Position numbers and translations under genes: made by a program | The notes under the pieces: model-generated | Seen by the model: only the letters and a program-made list of their open reading frames with translations | What the model was told of the DNA's origin: nothing | Database searches by the model: none | Shown: one piece after another, positions 56,025 through 63,353 of the stretch | How the letters are laid out: each line of letters opens with the position of its first letter | How positions within the stretch are numbered: position 1 is the first letter of the stretch | Assembly: GCA_902800365.1 (NCBI GenBank) | Contig: CADCEF010000009.1 | Location: 43,837-107,836, forward strand | Length of the DNA: 64,000 bases | Reading direction: 5' to 3' | Origin: an uncultured Prevotella sp. | GTDB taxonomy: Bacteria > Bacteroidota > Bacteroidia > Bacteroidales > Bacteroidaceae

Positions 56025-58058
56025 TTATTTCAATATGAACTTCTTCTTGTTTACAATATATATGCCCTTGGCCAATCCGCTGAGGGCATCGCTGCCTTTA
56101 GGAGCCGTACGCACCAGTCGTCCATCAAGGGTATAAACCTTTGTAGACTCCTGTGGATCAGCACTTATGGCACGAATACCGGTATGAGACGATGTAACAT
56201 CCTTAACCTTGTATTTACCTTCACTATCTTTATCAGTAAGAATCTCGAAGTATGATGTCTGCGATACGTTTGTTACATCAACAGTCTGCGGACTGCCTGT
56301 ACCTGTGCTGAACACCAGACTAACGTCATCATCATCTCCATTCATGGTAAACTTCTTACAGAACCAATCCTTACCGTCTTTGGTAACTTTCTCTGTAACC
56401 TTATCTCCAGGCCAATTACTACTAGCGGGTGCATGGCTACCATCGCCACCCCAGCTCCAGAAGTTTACAGAAGTCCAACCTACATTAGCTGCATTTACGT
56501 ATACAGTAATTTCACGTTTCTCCTGCTTATTAAAGATATAATCACGAGTTACCATTCCTTTAACAACACCACCAACCAGAAGAGCTACTTTCAGAGTACA
56601 ATCCTCAGTAATGTCGATGCTGGTACCATTGTCAACCTTAGTGCTGCTGGCAGTAGGGTCCGTACCGTCAAGAGTATAAACCAACTTAGCATCATCATCG
56701 GCCGAAACGGCAATCAGTTTTACCTTAAAGGCTTCGTCGAACTCGCCAGAAACCATATCAACGAAAGCAGTCTCCATGGTTCTGGGCAGGAAATACTTAT
56801 ACTTATAGCCCGAAAGAACCTCCTGCCACTGGCTGGCACTTGGCTCATAGCCATTAGTATTTTTACCAACAACAACCAGAAGACGATTCTCGTCACCCAC
56901 CTTTATGACGTTAGCATAATAATCCTTGTTGCTACGCATATTTGTATAGCTGCTGGTATTGGTGATTCCAGCTAACTTACGCACAGCTATCATTGACTTA
57001 ATTTCCTGCTTATAAGCCTTCCAGTGAGTAAGGAACACGCATGGTGTGCCTGGCATAGCCAACAGATATGCATTTGCAGCAAGAGTATCCTTCTTAATAG
57101 GATCCTGAGCTGCATTTGAACGTTTCTCTGTATCGTGGTTCTCAACGAAAGTTACAGCATATTGGCGATAGTCACCATTTTCATATTCCTTACTAACAAG
57201 AGGATAACTATCATCATTCTTCTGCCCCAGTTTAGTCCAATCGCCATTGTTGATAGCATTTCTAACCGTATAGCGGAACTGGAAATCGAATGCTGCACTG
57301 GTCTTGTCTGCTGCATCTATCCACTTACGGATAGTCTCAGTACCATCCCAGCATTCGCCTACAGAGAAAGAAGGTTGAGAATCGTTGTTGTAAATCTTTG
57401 TGTACGAGCCAGAATAGCCCTTCACCATATCATAGCGGAAACCAGTATAACCAAGATCATTGAGCAAGAAATTAAGATAAGCTTTTACAATGCGCTGCAC
57501 ATTCTCACTCTCATGATCCAAGTCGCGCATACCATCCCAACCTTCACCTGTGTCGTTATTAGTACTCAGACTATAGCCGTTCTTGTCAGCCCACTCTTTA
57601 GTAGCACCTTTATCATCATTAGCACAGATATCGGTGGATTTCATCTCGTAGGTTTCACCATTATAGGTCTCGCTTGGAAAGTCAACCCAGTTACTAACGT
57701 TTTTACGGTGGTTGATTACCACATCGGCTATAGTTCCGATTCCTTTAGCCTTGAAAGTCTGAATCATAGAACGAAGTTGAGCTTCGCTCCCGAAAGAACT
57801 ATCGTAATTGTTAAACCAATACAGGTCGTCATAACCCATAGATGTGCCTCCGCAGTTTCCACTTTGTGGTATCCATACCAAGTCGAAAGTGCCAGCAAAG
57901 TCATTGGCTTGTTTCTCTAATCTAGTCCACTGTGTATCGTTGAAGCTATCCCAGAAGAATCCCTGCAGCATTACACCTTTGTAATCAGCTGGCCACCCCT
58001 GTGCCATAGTAGCTATGGTCACTAAAAAGAACACCAATGTAGAGTAAAATCTTCTCAT
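56025..58058 (-). CDS. secreted GH13 alpha-amylase with starch-binding domain and T9SS-like C-terminus
   Basis: Extracellular starch hydrolase of 677 aa, signal peptide to TMAQG. GH13 barrel (about 25-430) with INHRKN, nucleophile Asp210 (GFRYD), acid Glu235 (SVGEC) and VENHDTEK. A short chitobiase-like domain follows (VYTLDGTDPTASSTK), then a CBM26-type domain with surface tryptophans (VNFWSWGGDG), and a tail VYTLDGRLVRTAPKG...GLAKGIYIVNKKKFI that matches type IX sorting domains. PorU and PorV in the window would serve it. Independent promoter at 58089. Confidence 0.93.
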   Translation of the reverse strand: MRRFYSTLVFFLVTIATMAQGWPADYKGVMLQGFFWDSFNDTQWTRLEKQANDFAGTFDLVWIPQSGNCGGTSMGYDDLYWFNNYDSSFGSEAQLRSMIQTFKAKGIGTIADVVINHRKNVSNWVDFPSETYNGETYEMKSTDICANDDKGATKEWADKNGYSLSTNNDTGEGWDGMRDLDHESENVQRIVKAYLNFLLNDLGYTGFRYDMVKGYSGSYTKIYNNDSQPSFSVGECWDGTETIRKWIDAADKTSAAFDFQFRYTVRNAINNGDWTKLGQKNDDSYPLVSKEYENGDYRQYAVTFVENHDTEKRSNAAQDPIKKDTLAANAYLLAMPGTPCVFLTHWKAYKQEIKSMIAVRKLAGITNTSSYTNMRSNKDYYANVIKVGDENRLLVVVGKNTNGYEPSASQWQEVLSGYKYKYFLPRTMETAFVDMVSGEFDEAFKVKLIAVSADDDAKLVYTLDGTDPTASSTKVDNGTSIDITEDCTLKVALLVGGVVKGMVTRDYIFNKQEKREITVYVNAANVGWTSVNFWSWGGDGSHAPASSNWPGDKVTEKVTKDGKDWFCKKFTMNGDDDDVSLVFSTGTGSPQTVDVTNVSQTSYFEILTDKDSEGKYKVKDVTSSHTGIRAISADPQESTKVYTLDGRLVRTAPKGSDALSGLAKGIYIVNKKKFILK

Positions 58059-58088
58059 ATGCTTTTAGTTATTTAATTAATTACGGTG

Positions 58089-58096
58089 CAAAGATA
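58089..58096 (-). promoter_or_regulatory. -7 box (TATCTTTG) of the secreted GH13 gene
   Basis: Exact TAnnTTTG plus CA on the minus strand, about 30 bp upstream of the ATG at 58058. The -33 region would fall in the hairpin at 58101. Confidence 0.75.
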
Positions 58097-58100
58097 TGAA

Positions 58101-58137
58101 AAAAGCCGCTTGGTTATTCTCCAAACGGCTTATTTTT
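58101..58137 (-). terminator. terminator after the smalltalk gene
   Basis: Stem AAGCCGCTTGG (58103-58113) with CCAAACGGCTT (58121-58131), one G-U pair, T-run on the minus strand (CTTTTTTC). It abuts the GH13 promoter. Confidence 0.75.
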
Positions 58138-58173
58138 AGAATGTTATACAGTGCAATCGGTTGCACGCACCCA

Positions 58174-58275
58174 TTAGATTCCCATACAGCTCGTGGCTCC
58201 AAGTGCTGTCAGAATCGCAGACGCTATCGAAGCGATGAGCTGCACAATAAACTTTGTAGTTTCTTTCTTTGTCAT
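58174..58275 (-). CDS. smalltalk family small protein, 33 aa
   Basis: ATG at 58273-58275, stop at 58174-58176. The peptide starts MTKKETTKFIVQLIASI and ends ILTALGATSCMGI: a charged start, a hydrophobic segment and a LGxTSCM ending, the pattern of the Bacteroidota smalltalk family, which usually lies between an HU-like gene and an N-acetylmuramoyl-L-alanine amidase gene. The HU-like gene is present upstream (58522-59049), but the next gene downstream is the GH13, so the amidase is missing. A lipobox-like TSC is near the end. Function unknown. A palindromic repeat has come between it and the HU gene. Confidence 0.85.
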   Translation of the reverse strand: MTKKETTKFIVQLIASIASAILTALGATSCMGI

Positions 58276-58335
58276 AATACAGTTTATTAAAGATTAATAC
58301 TAGTCTGTCATCTCGAGCGACCATCCCCCCTCCCT

Positions 58336-58473
58336 TGTCATTCCGAGCGTAGTCGAGGAATCTTTGCGGCTTTAGCCGCTTGCGCCTGTGGGCGCATTCA
58401 TGAGATGTCTCCACGCGCTAACGCTTGGTCGACATGACAAGGTGGGGTGAAGGAACGCTTGGTCGACATGACA
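58336..58473. repeat. palindromic dispersed-repeat element with duplicated end
   Basis: Left end TTGTCATTCCGAGCG (58336), internal hairpins GCGGCTTTAGCCGC (58366-58379) and GCGCCTGTGGGCGC (58382-58395), right end AACGCTTGGTCGACATGACA (58420-58439), reverse complementary in its terminal TGTCAT. The 20-bp right end is repeated exactly at 58454-58473. A further hairpin GGGGCTAAAGCCCC lies at 58502-58515. No transposase. It is G/C-rich against an AT-rich surround. Confidence 0.8.
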
Positions 58474-58521
58474 GGGAGTGAGGAGGGGAAGGGAAAGCGA
58501 AGGGGCTAAAGCCCCAATCGC

Positions 58522-59049
58522 TTAATCGCCCTCTCCGGGATCGTCGCTACTTGGCTGGCCACCGCCACCATTCGATGGCTGGGTGTTCTCGGGGTCCTCG
58601 ATGTCACCACCGTCGCCACTGGTAACGCGCTTCACCTCCTTACCGTTGCGGTCGATACAGGTAATCTGGATGGCGGTGTTCTTCAGCTCGTCCTTCAGGG
58701 CCACCGATGGGGTGAAGATGATGCGGCGGGTGCTGATGAGACCAGCCTTCACGTCCTCAACCTTATCTACCGCCTTCGAGCGCAATCCGAATCGCATGGT
58801 GCCCAGTCCGGGGATGGCTACCGAGTGGCCCTCAGTGGCCCACGCCTTGATCACCTGTCCAGCTGCGTCCCAGCAAGCCTTCATTACACCTTCCATCACG
58901 CCGCTGCGCTGTGCAGCTTCCTTGATCACCTTTTCCTGATTCAGCGCGGTATACAGGTCGGGACTCAACACGTAGCGATACTCACCTTTGTCGTTAGGAT
59001 CGTTTGAAAACTTCAGTAGCTTTTCTACTGCTTTCACTTTAAGTGCCAT
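58522..59049 (-). CDS. HU-like DNA-binding protein with Gly/Asp-rich tail
   Basis: Protein of 175 aa of the Bacteroidota long HU type. The HU-like core (about 1-130) has GVMEGVMKACWDAAGQVIKAW and the beta-arm start VAIPGLGTMRFGLRSK, then FTPSVALKDELKNT. The C-terminal 40 residues are low-complexity and acidic (GDGGDIEDPENTQ, GGGGQPSSDDPGEGD), unlike plain HU (90 aa). It has a consensus promoter and a long structured leader. With the smalltalk gene downstream it forms a set common in Bacteroidota accessory regions. Its DNA target is unknown. Confidence 0.9.
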   Translation of the reverse strand: MALKVKAVEKLLKFSNDPNDKGEYRYVLSPDLYTALNQEKVIKEAAQRSGVMEGVMKACWDAAGQVIKAWATEGHSVAIPGLGTMRFGLRSKAVDKVEDVKAGLISTRRIIFTPSVALKDELKNTAIQITCIDRNGKEVKRVTSGDGGDIEDPENTQPSNGGGGQPSSDDPGEGD

Positions 59050-59211
59050 AATTTTGTTTTAATTAAAAGGGTTTGTAAAATTTATTCCTTTTCCTTAAAA
59101 CCTCTTCCTTAGTCCTCGATTTGCAGGCTTGGCTTAGAACATTTTCCTGGTAGGCCTACGGGAAAATTCTCTTTGGCTTAACCGCAAATTTGTATAGCCT
59201 TAACTACAATG

Positions 59212-59243
59212 CAAAGGTACTAAAAATATCTGAAACAGCCAAA
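59212..59243 (-). promoter_or_regulatory. consensus promoter of the HU-like gene (-33 and -7 boxes)
   Basis: Minus strand TTTG (59240-59243), 20-bp spacer, TACCTTTG (59212-59219), then CA. Leader of about 155 nt. Same geometry as the ncRNA promoter at 53782. Confidence 0.85.
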
Positions 59244-59432
59244 CATTTTGGTAATTATTTTCAATAAAAAAAGTAAAAAAATCAAGATTTGCAGTTTGAC
59301 ACTTTAACAGTTTGACATCTGCGATTCGAAAAATGCTCAAAAAAGAGCCATACTTATATTATATATAATATTATATATAATAAAAGTATGAAATCATTTT
59401 CAAAAATAATCTATCTATCCCCAAAACCTAAA

Positions 59433-59464
59433 TGTCAAACTATCAAACTGCAAAAGTGCAAAAT
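59433..59464. repeat. 8-bp tandem array upstream of the two-gene cassette
   Basis: Four octamers TGTCAAAC, TATCAAAC, TGCAAAAG, TGCAAAAT. Confidence 0.65.
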
Positions 59465-59533
59465 TATCTCTGTTTTCATTAACATTTCTGCATTAATCTT
59501 CCCAAAACCGTCTTTAGTTACGACCTTTTTTAG

Positions 59534-59541
59534 TATCTTTG
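59534..59541 (+). promoter_or_regulatory. -7 box (TATCTTTG) of the two-gene unit
   Basis: Exact TAnnTTTG plus CA, 30 bp before the ATG at 59571. This decides the start. Confidence 0.8.
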
Positions 59542-59570
59542 CAGCGTTTATCAGAATAACAAAAAATACA

Positions 59571-60605
59571 ATGACAAAAACAAATAGTTCAGATGTAAAA
59601 GTACTTCTTAATGATATTAAGGAGAAGGTGTTTAAGGGTGTAGAACTAAGTAGTGTTCCTACAAGATATGACAATGATTGGAATAAGTTTCTGTTAACAC
59701 ATTCAGAAAGATTACTTTCTACACGAGAGAACAGAAAACTCATTATGTGGTTATACTCGCTCTATTTTGACGAGGAGAATCCTACTCCCCTAACTTATGG
59801 CGATCCCGGTGTATCTGAATATTTCAGCTATAAAAAGATTGACGGTCTCTCAAAAATCGAAATGGATTTTGCCAATATATGCTATTACTTGGCATATTTT
59901 ACCCACTGTATGAACTCAGCTGTTGGCAGGAACTTCAATGTAGAATTATTCCTTGGTACCGGTATGGATGATGACATCCAGACGGATTATTTTACGGAAT
60001 GGAATGGTTTGACGTCATACGAGGAAGTATTCTCTTTAGACAATAAAGTTCTTGTAGATTGGATAAAAACAACAAACTATAGGAGAGTAGCTGCAGGTGT
60101 GATGTCTTCGATGATTAGTGCGGCTGGTGATAGAGCCAAATACCAGAACCCTGTAGAACACGACTATTTTTACGGCTTTTTCGGAAGTGTCCTTATCAAT
60201 ATGGATCATATTGAGGAATGTATAGCTTATGTAAATATTGGATTCGAAACTCTTACAGAAGCAGAACATCACAGACAACGTGCAGAAGAATTAGGATTAA
60301 GCAAAGAATTGGCCACAATAGTGGACTCATTGCGAGCAAGTTTTACTCATAACTACCCTGAGAAATATGTTGAATGCGCCAAGGTCATTCAGCCAATTGT
60401 TTCACAAATGCTGCCACAAGACCATTTATCGATGAGCGTGGAAAAACGCGCAAAATGGACTTCTTCTGTTTTTCGCGTGATAAATGAAGAAATAAAGAAG
60501 TTTGATATTGATCTTGATACCAGAGAATATAATCTCAGTATGAATTATATACTCGACTGGCTCGATCTGGAATATAATGCAAAGATGTATGATAGGAAGT
60601 TTTGA
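59571..60605 (+). CDS. unknown protein, first gene of an AT-rich two-gene unit
   Basis: Protein of 344 aa from the ATG at 59571. I recognise no family. It looks soluble and mostly helical, with no signal peptide or membrane segment: an N-terminal part containing TRENRKLIMWLYSLYFDEENPTP, a middle Asn/Met-rich part (YYLAYFTHCMNSAVGRNF), and a helical end (VFRVINEEIKKFDIDLD). Codons are more A/T-rich than in the genes to the left, suggesting transfer. It overlaps the next gene by 29 bp, so the two products probably work together. It lies next to HU/smalltalk and a VirE-N gene, in an accessory-looking region. Confidence 0.8.
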   Translation: MTKTNSSDVKVLLNDIKEKVFKGVELSSVPTRYDNDWNKFLLTHSERLLSTRENRKLIMWLYSLYFDEENPTPLTYGDPGVSEYFSYKKIDGLSKIEMDFANICYYLAYFTHCMNSAVGRNFNVELFLGTGMDDDIQTDYFTEWNGLTSYEEVFSLDNKVLVDWIKTTNYRRVAAGVMSSMISAAGDRAKYQNPVEHDYFYGFFGSVLINMDHIEECIAYVNIGFETLTEAEHHRQRAEELGLSKELATIVDSLRASFTHNYPEKYVECAKVIQPIVSQMLPQDHLSMSVEKRAKWTSSVFRVINEEIKKFDIDLDTREYNLSMNYILDWLDLEYNAKMYDRKF

Positions 60606-61623
60606 TGAACGTAACATTGGTTGCGACATGAGATACTCCGCCGGTCTCACCAGAAGGATAGACTATCTTCAACAGCACGCCAACGAAATGTTCCTGTTCG
60701 ACGATTTTCTATCGCGTTTACGGCGTGACTCACTGCAGATTCTAAATGCTTCTGCAGGACAAACCAATATGGAATGCTGCCAGCTGATGCAGCATAGCGA
60801 CATCTGCTTTGTACACGACATGTTGTATGGTTATCAGCAAAAGTATACTGATATTCAGACTGTTTACAAAACCCGTTTTGAGGATAAATACTTTTTGCAG
60901 GATTTGCACCAGTGGCGCAACAGGCTAATTGAACAATACGCAATGCTTGATATAAGTGACTGGTGGAGTCAACTAATATGTAATACCGATTCCTGGCGCG
61001 TGATGGTGAGAAGGCTCTATGAGACACAAAGTTTGATTGACTGTAATGCCAGCAAGTTGGTTATGCTGATTGGAAATCTTGGTTTTATGACTTCGGTACT
61101 TACAGGGCATGGCGGTGAGTTTGGCTTAGACATAGATTATTCCGACTTCCATTCGATGAACAAAGTATTACAAGGAGTCGCCCCTGTTATGACTTCAAGA
61201 GAATCTGTAATTGATAATAAAGAAGACTTATCAACTACAGGGTTCGAAGCTGATGAACGGGTTATTCCTAAATGCTTTAAGTTTACCAACGACTATGCTA
61301 AGGAAAGTGTAAGTAGGATCGTGAATTCGTTCTACCAAGGCAGCTATGCTAATCTTGCATTAATAGAGGTTACTCTGTTTCATCATCAACAGCTTAAGAA
61401 AAGAAACTCTCACAAGGCTTTTGTTATGTCTTTGGTAGCATGGGGTATGATTGAGGTTACTACCGAGGTAGAGTTTATAAAAATCGTCCGTGCTGTTAAT
61501 GATAAATATAAGAGGTTGCCCGAAGAAGGCTATCATGAATGGAATGATAATTACAAGAATGAAAGACTTTCCTGCGAAAGAATAGGTAAGAGATTGGGGC
61601 CAACAATGCCTTATCAACAATAA
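60577..61623 (+). CDS. unknown protein, second gene of the two-gene unit
   Basis: Protein of up to 348 aa, no recognised family, no signal peptide or membrane segment, rich in Tyr, Trp and His. Segments include MRYSAGLTRRIDYLQQH, LHQWRNRLIEQYAMLDISDWW, ASKLVMLIGNLGFMTSVL and SYANLALIEVTLFHHQQLKKR. The first ATG is at 60577 (overlap 29 bp), with alternatives at 60589 and 60628; the choice is uncertain. A terminator follows at 61689, so this is a self-contained unit. A role in a two-component accessory or defence function is possible but not shown. Confidence 0.75.
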   Translation: MQRCMIGSFDERNIGCDMRYSAGLTRRIDYLQQHANEMFLFDDFLSRLRRDSLQILNASAGQTNMECCQLMQHSDICFVHDMLYGYQQKYTDIQTVYKTRFEDKYFLQDLHQWRNRLIEQYAMLDISDWWSQLICNTDSWRVMVRRLYETQSLIDCNASKLVMLIGNLGFMTSVLTGHGGEFGLDIDYSDFHSMNKVLQGVAPVMTSRESVIDNKEDLSTTGFEADERVIPKCFKFTNDYAKESVSRIVNSFYQGSYANLALIEVTLFHHQQLKKRNSHKAFVMSLVAWGMIEVTTEVEFIKIVRAVNDKYKRLPEEGYHEWNDNYKNERLSCERIGKRLGPTMPYQQ

Positions 61624-61688
61624 AACAACTGAAAAAGAATCTCTTTTCTCTCTTCAGGAAATCTCTTTCTTTCTCTTTCTATCCCTTT

Positions 61689-61720
61689 GCTCTCGTTATC
61701 GATTGATGACGAGAGCTTTT
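61689..61720 (+). terminator. terminator of the two-gene unit
   Basis: Perfect 8-bp stem GCTCTCGT/ACGAGAGC with a 12-nt loop, then TTTTAGTATA. Confidence 0.8.
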
Positions 61721-61758
61721 AGTATATACCCTTTTTAAAATATGAGTATAAACAATGT

Positions 61759-61766
61759 TACCTTTG
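61759..61766 (+). promoter_or_regulatory. -7 box (TACCTTTG) of the downstream gene set
   Basis: TAnnTTTG plus CA. The ATG at 61755 overlaps this box and cannot be the start; the next in-frame ATG is 61836, giving a leader of about 65 nt. Confidence 0.75.
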
Positions 61767-61835
61767 CACTCGCAATCACAACAAGTTAAACAATTAAAAG
61801 TCGGTTTAAAGGGGCCGACGTTAAAAAAACAAAAG

Positions 61836-62495
61836 ATGAATAAAACTGAAATAAAGGACTTTAAGCAGTTTTTGAAAGAGCGCAATGTTTTCCTGATGTT
61901 CTCACAGAACTACCGACAGAACCACCTCTCGTTCAATCCTGAAACAATGGAGCTATACTTACAGCAGGCCAAAGCCGAGAGTGTTATACCACAGGCTTTT
62001 GTTTATCCAAAATCAGTCTACGGAAAGGATTTCTGGTTGGCCATCCACGAGGAGTGGACTGCAAGACTATACCAGCTTAGAAATACTCACTACAATACCG
62101 ATCAGTTAAACAGTCTGGATCTGGAAGTAATAGACATAAAACAGCGGAACATCAACCTGGGATTACCCAAGAACACCTGTTCGCTGAGTATCAGAGGCGG
62201 TAACCGATTGACTCTTAACATAGAACACTCGCGAATGGTAGCCAAAAAACTTTCTACACATATGCTACTAACCCGCAACCGACGGACAACCGACGTAGTG
62301 CTGATGTTCAACAGGGTTAAGGGGATTGAAGTAAAATTCAAATCGGGCAGCAACAGTCTGCAGTTCAACAATGTGGAATTAGCATCACATCTGATAGATC
62401 TGTTGGAGCTAGACCCTGAAAAAGAGTATTTCCAGATAAAAATTGAACTGCTTGCAGAAACAAAAGACCATCTGCTGTTTGTGCTAAGAAAATAA
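61836..62495 (+). CDS. unknown protein, first gene of the VirE-N set
   Basis: Protein of 219 aa, start chosen at 61836 because of the promoter at 61759. No family recognised. Soluble; a basic middle (NRRTTDVVLMFNRVKGIEVKFKSG) and a C-terminal beta-strand end (YFQIKIELLAETKDHLLFVL) are visible. It is the first of four closely spaced plus-strand genes that lead into a primase-like protein, so a replication or mobile-element role is likely by position only. Confidence 0.75.
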   Translation: MNKTEIKDFKQFLKERNVFLMFSQNYRQNHLSFNPETMELYLQQAKAESVIPQAFVYPKSVYGKDFWLAIHEEWTARLYQLRNTHYNTDQLNSLDLEVIDIKQRNINLGLPKNTCSLSIRGGNRLTLNIEHSRMVAKKLSTHMLLTRNRRTTDVVLMFNRVKGIEVKFKSGSNSLQFNNVELASHLIDLLELDPEKEYFQIKIELLAETKDHLLFVLRK

Positions 62496-62568
62496 ATATA
62501 CCCAATAAATGAAATAAGGAAAAGGACAAAGGATATGGATACAAAACTTTCAAAAAAACAAAATCAAA

Positions 62569-62862
62569 ATGGAAAGAATTGTTAGAATTCTGAATCAGAG
62601 TCCATTGTCAACCCGCCATTACATGGACCGCAAGACTGGCGACCAGAAAGTAATCAACTCTGTCATTCTGAAACTGACGGATGGTATCGACACCTTCTTG
62701 GGCGAAATAACCGGAGAACGAGCCGTGAACTGCCCTATGTACGACCCACAGTACATCTATCGAGTTCAGTGCTCTATGGTGGTTCGCGAGTGGAACTCTC
62801 AGCAGACAGGTGAGGCAATGCAAGCCACCACCATCTATGTAGACAAAATCAGCATGGTATGA
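62569..62862 (+). CDS. small protein, possibly OB-fold-like
   Basis: Protein of 97 aa: MERIVRILNQSPLSTRHYM, VINSVILKLTDGIDTFLGE, YIYRVQCSMVVREWNS, ATTIYVDKISMV. The spaced beta-strands and the ending are reminiscent of single-strand-binding proteins, but there is no firm match. It overlaps the next gene by 4 bp (ATGA), so it is co-translated with it. Confidence 0.75.
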   Translation: MERIVRILNQSPLSTRHYMDRKTGDQKVINSVILKLTDGIDTFLGEITGERAVNCPMYDPQYIYRVQCSMVVREWNSQQTGEAMQATTIYVDKISMV

Positions 62863-63353
62863 CTTTAGAGTATTTGGAGATTATGGAAGATGTAAAGAGA
62901 AAGAAGTGTATCAAGAGCTTCAAATCCAACACCCGCATATTCGACGATAATTCTATCGAGGTTACGCCACAAACTGTGGGCACACCGCTGCAGAAAGAAG
63001 TAAAGAAGGTGGGGCGCAATAAGCGATATTCTACAACCGGTAAAAATCCGCTGACTTGCATAGAACTGAAATGTCCGGCAGAAGTACCCGACAAGGCAGC
63101 TTTCTTCCAGAAAGAGCTGGCCAAGCTAACCAAAGACATAGCAATAGAAGAGCCAACATTTCCCGTAAGCGAGTTCCTTTTGAACAAAGAGAACCTGAAG
63201 GTACAGTTTGCTGCGAACAATGGCAGGATTATGGTCTGGTTGACACTCGAGGCTAAAGGATTGATTGAAATAAGGAGAGAGTTGTACAATTTAACAAGCG
63301 AGATTGACAAATGTTTTGTTATCAACGAAGCTTCGGTTTGCCAACTGAAGTAA
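62859..63353 (+). CDS. unknown basic protein preceding the VirE-N gene
   Basis: Protein of 164 aa with a basic N-terminal half (EDVKRKKCIKSFKSN, KEVKKVGRNKRYSTTGK) and a C-terminal part with VQFAANNGRIMVWLTLEAKG. No family recognised. It starts in the ATGA overlap with the upstream gene, and its end overlaps the VirE-N frame by 43 bp. Probably part of the same transcription unit. Confidence 0.75.
   Translation: MTLEYLEIMEDVKRKKCIKSFKSNTRIFDDNSIEVTPQTVGTPLQKEVKKVGRNKRYSTTGKNPLTCIELKCPAEVPDKAAFFQKELAKLTKDIAIEEPTFPVSEFLLNKENLKVQFAANNGRIMVWLTLEAKGLIEIRRELYNLTSEIDKCFVINEASVCQLK

Larger units (their letters stand above)
59050..59570. other. 521-bp divergent region: structured HU leader and AT-rich gap
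   Basis: No gene is visible. The HU leader (about 59050-59205, minus) contains ATTTTCC and GGAAAAT around a GTAGGCCTAC palindrome. Beyond the HU promoter come CAGTTTGACA repeats at 59291-59320, an ATATAATATT run around 59358-59385, and an 8-bp array at 59433. A frame open from 59388 is not a gene because it includes the promoter at 59534. Confidence 0.7.

Noticed and set aside
57135-57920. 261-aa plus-strand frame opposite the secreted GH13
   Set aside because: Shadow of a gene with complete GH13 catalytic motifs; no independent support.
58336-58473. Repeat element as an insertion sequence
   Set aside because: No transposase frame and only about 140 bp long.
59388-59570. Upstream start for the first gene of the AT-rich unit
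   Set aside because: The extension includes an octamer array and the TATCTTTG promoter box.
61755-61835. Upstream start for the gene at 61836
   Set aside because: The ATG overlaps the TACCTTTG promoter box.
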